From Schizochytrium sp. TIO01 (Eukaryota > Sar > Bigyra > Thraustochytrida > Thraustochytriidae), in the NCBI GenBank assembly GCA_004764695.1, contig SMSO01000014.1:2803148-2867147 (forward strand): a stretch of DNA of 64,000 bases. The letters run 5' to 3'. Numbering within the stretch: the first letter of the stretch is position 1; the number at the start of each line of letters is the position of its first letter. The position numbers and the translations under genes are program-made. The notes beneath the pieces were generated by a model, which was given only the letters and a program-made list of their open reading frames with translations, did not search any database and was not told the origin of the DNA. Positions 63,938-64,000 of this stretch are shown piece by piece.

Positions 63938-64000
63938 TGGTTCCTCGTTATTTCGCTCGTGCGAGCTCGCCTCTCGGTCTCGTTTCCCAGTCCGCGAACT

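Noticed and set aside
1-64000. tRNA, rRNA or spliceosomal RNA genes
   Set aside because: Read for T-loop, 5S and U1/U2/U4/U5/U6 signatures by eye; none stood out. Running tRNAscan-SE and Infernal would be decisive.

Overview
The window is eukaryotic nuclear DNA. It holds about 20 protein genes in roughly 64 kb, on both strands and mostly in single uninterrupted frames, separated by long AT-rich spacers full of microsatellites. Gene content includes ribosomal protein eS17, cytosolic HSP90, HSP104/ClpB, a type II DnaJ, a kinesin-14, the meiotic MutS homologue MSH4, a HROB-type OB-fold protein and an F-box/LRR protein. This points to an intron-poor unicellular protist that keeps meiotic recombination genes and probably builds cilia. 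A stramenopile, possibly thraustochytrid-like, is my inference from overall style and is not proven by the sequence. I found no rRNA, tRNA, snRNA, CRISPR array, prophage or intact transposon.

Layout. 0-14 kb: an F-box/LRR gene whose 5' exon must be spliced on; a low-complexity acidic/basic protein divergent from a small basic protein; a 3.4 kb spacer; a TPR co-chaperone-like protein; eS17; a short-chain dehydrogenase. 15-25 kb: MSH4, interrupted by two +1 frame breaks; an LRR/coiled-coil protein; a galectin-like domain fused to an RRM; HSP90. 25-30.6 kb: a spacer with a cluster of heat-shock-element cores upstream of HSP90, a PX-START tail-anchored protein and a membrane-anchored uroporphyrinogen-III methyltransferase. 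30.6-38.3 kb: a 7.7 kb gene-poor stretch with microsatellites, hairpins and a dispersed GTAGCAC motif. 38-50 kb: a GabT-like aminotransferase, a kinesin-14 with a CEP164-like WW domain, and two tandem beta-lactamase-fold paralogues. 50-64 kb: a coiled-coil protein, a WD-like propeller gene with another +1 break, HSP104 and DnaJ divergent across a 1.5 kb region holding heat-shock elements, and a HROB homologue.

Functional themes. (1) Proteostasis: HSP90, HSP104, class B DnaJ and a TPR protein with an apparently intact carboxylate clamp, with HSE-like sites near the chaperone genes. (2) Homologous recombination and meiosis: MSH4 and HROB. (3) Unusual domain fusions: galectin+RRM, WW+kinesin-14 and PX+START+tail anchor. 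HSP90, eS17 and the aminotransferase use strongly C/G-ending codons unlike their neighbours, as expected of highly expressed genes; this also creates very long spurious antisense frames. All start codons below were checked for a real ATG.
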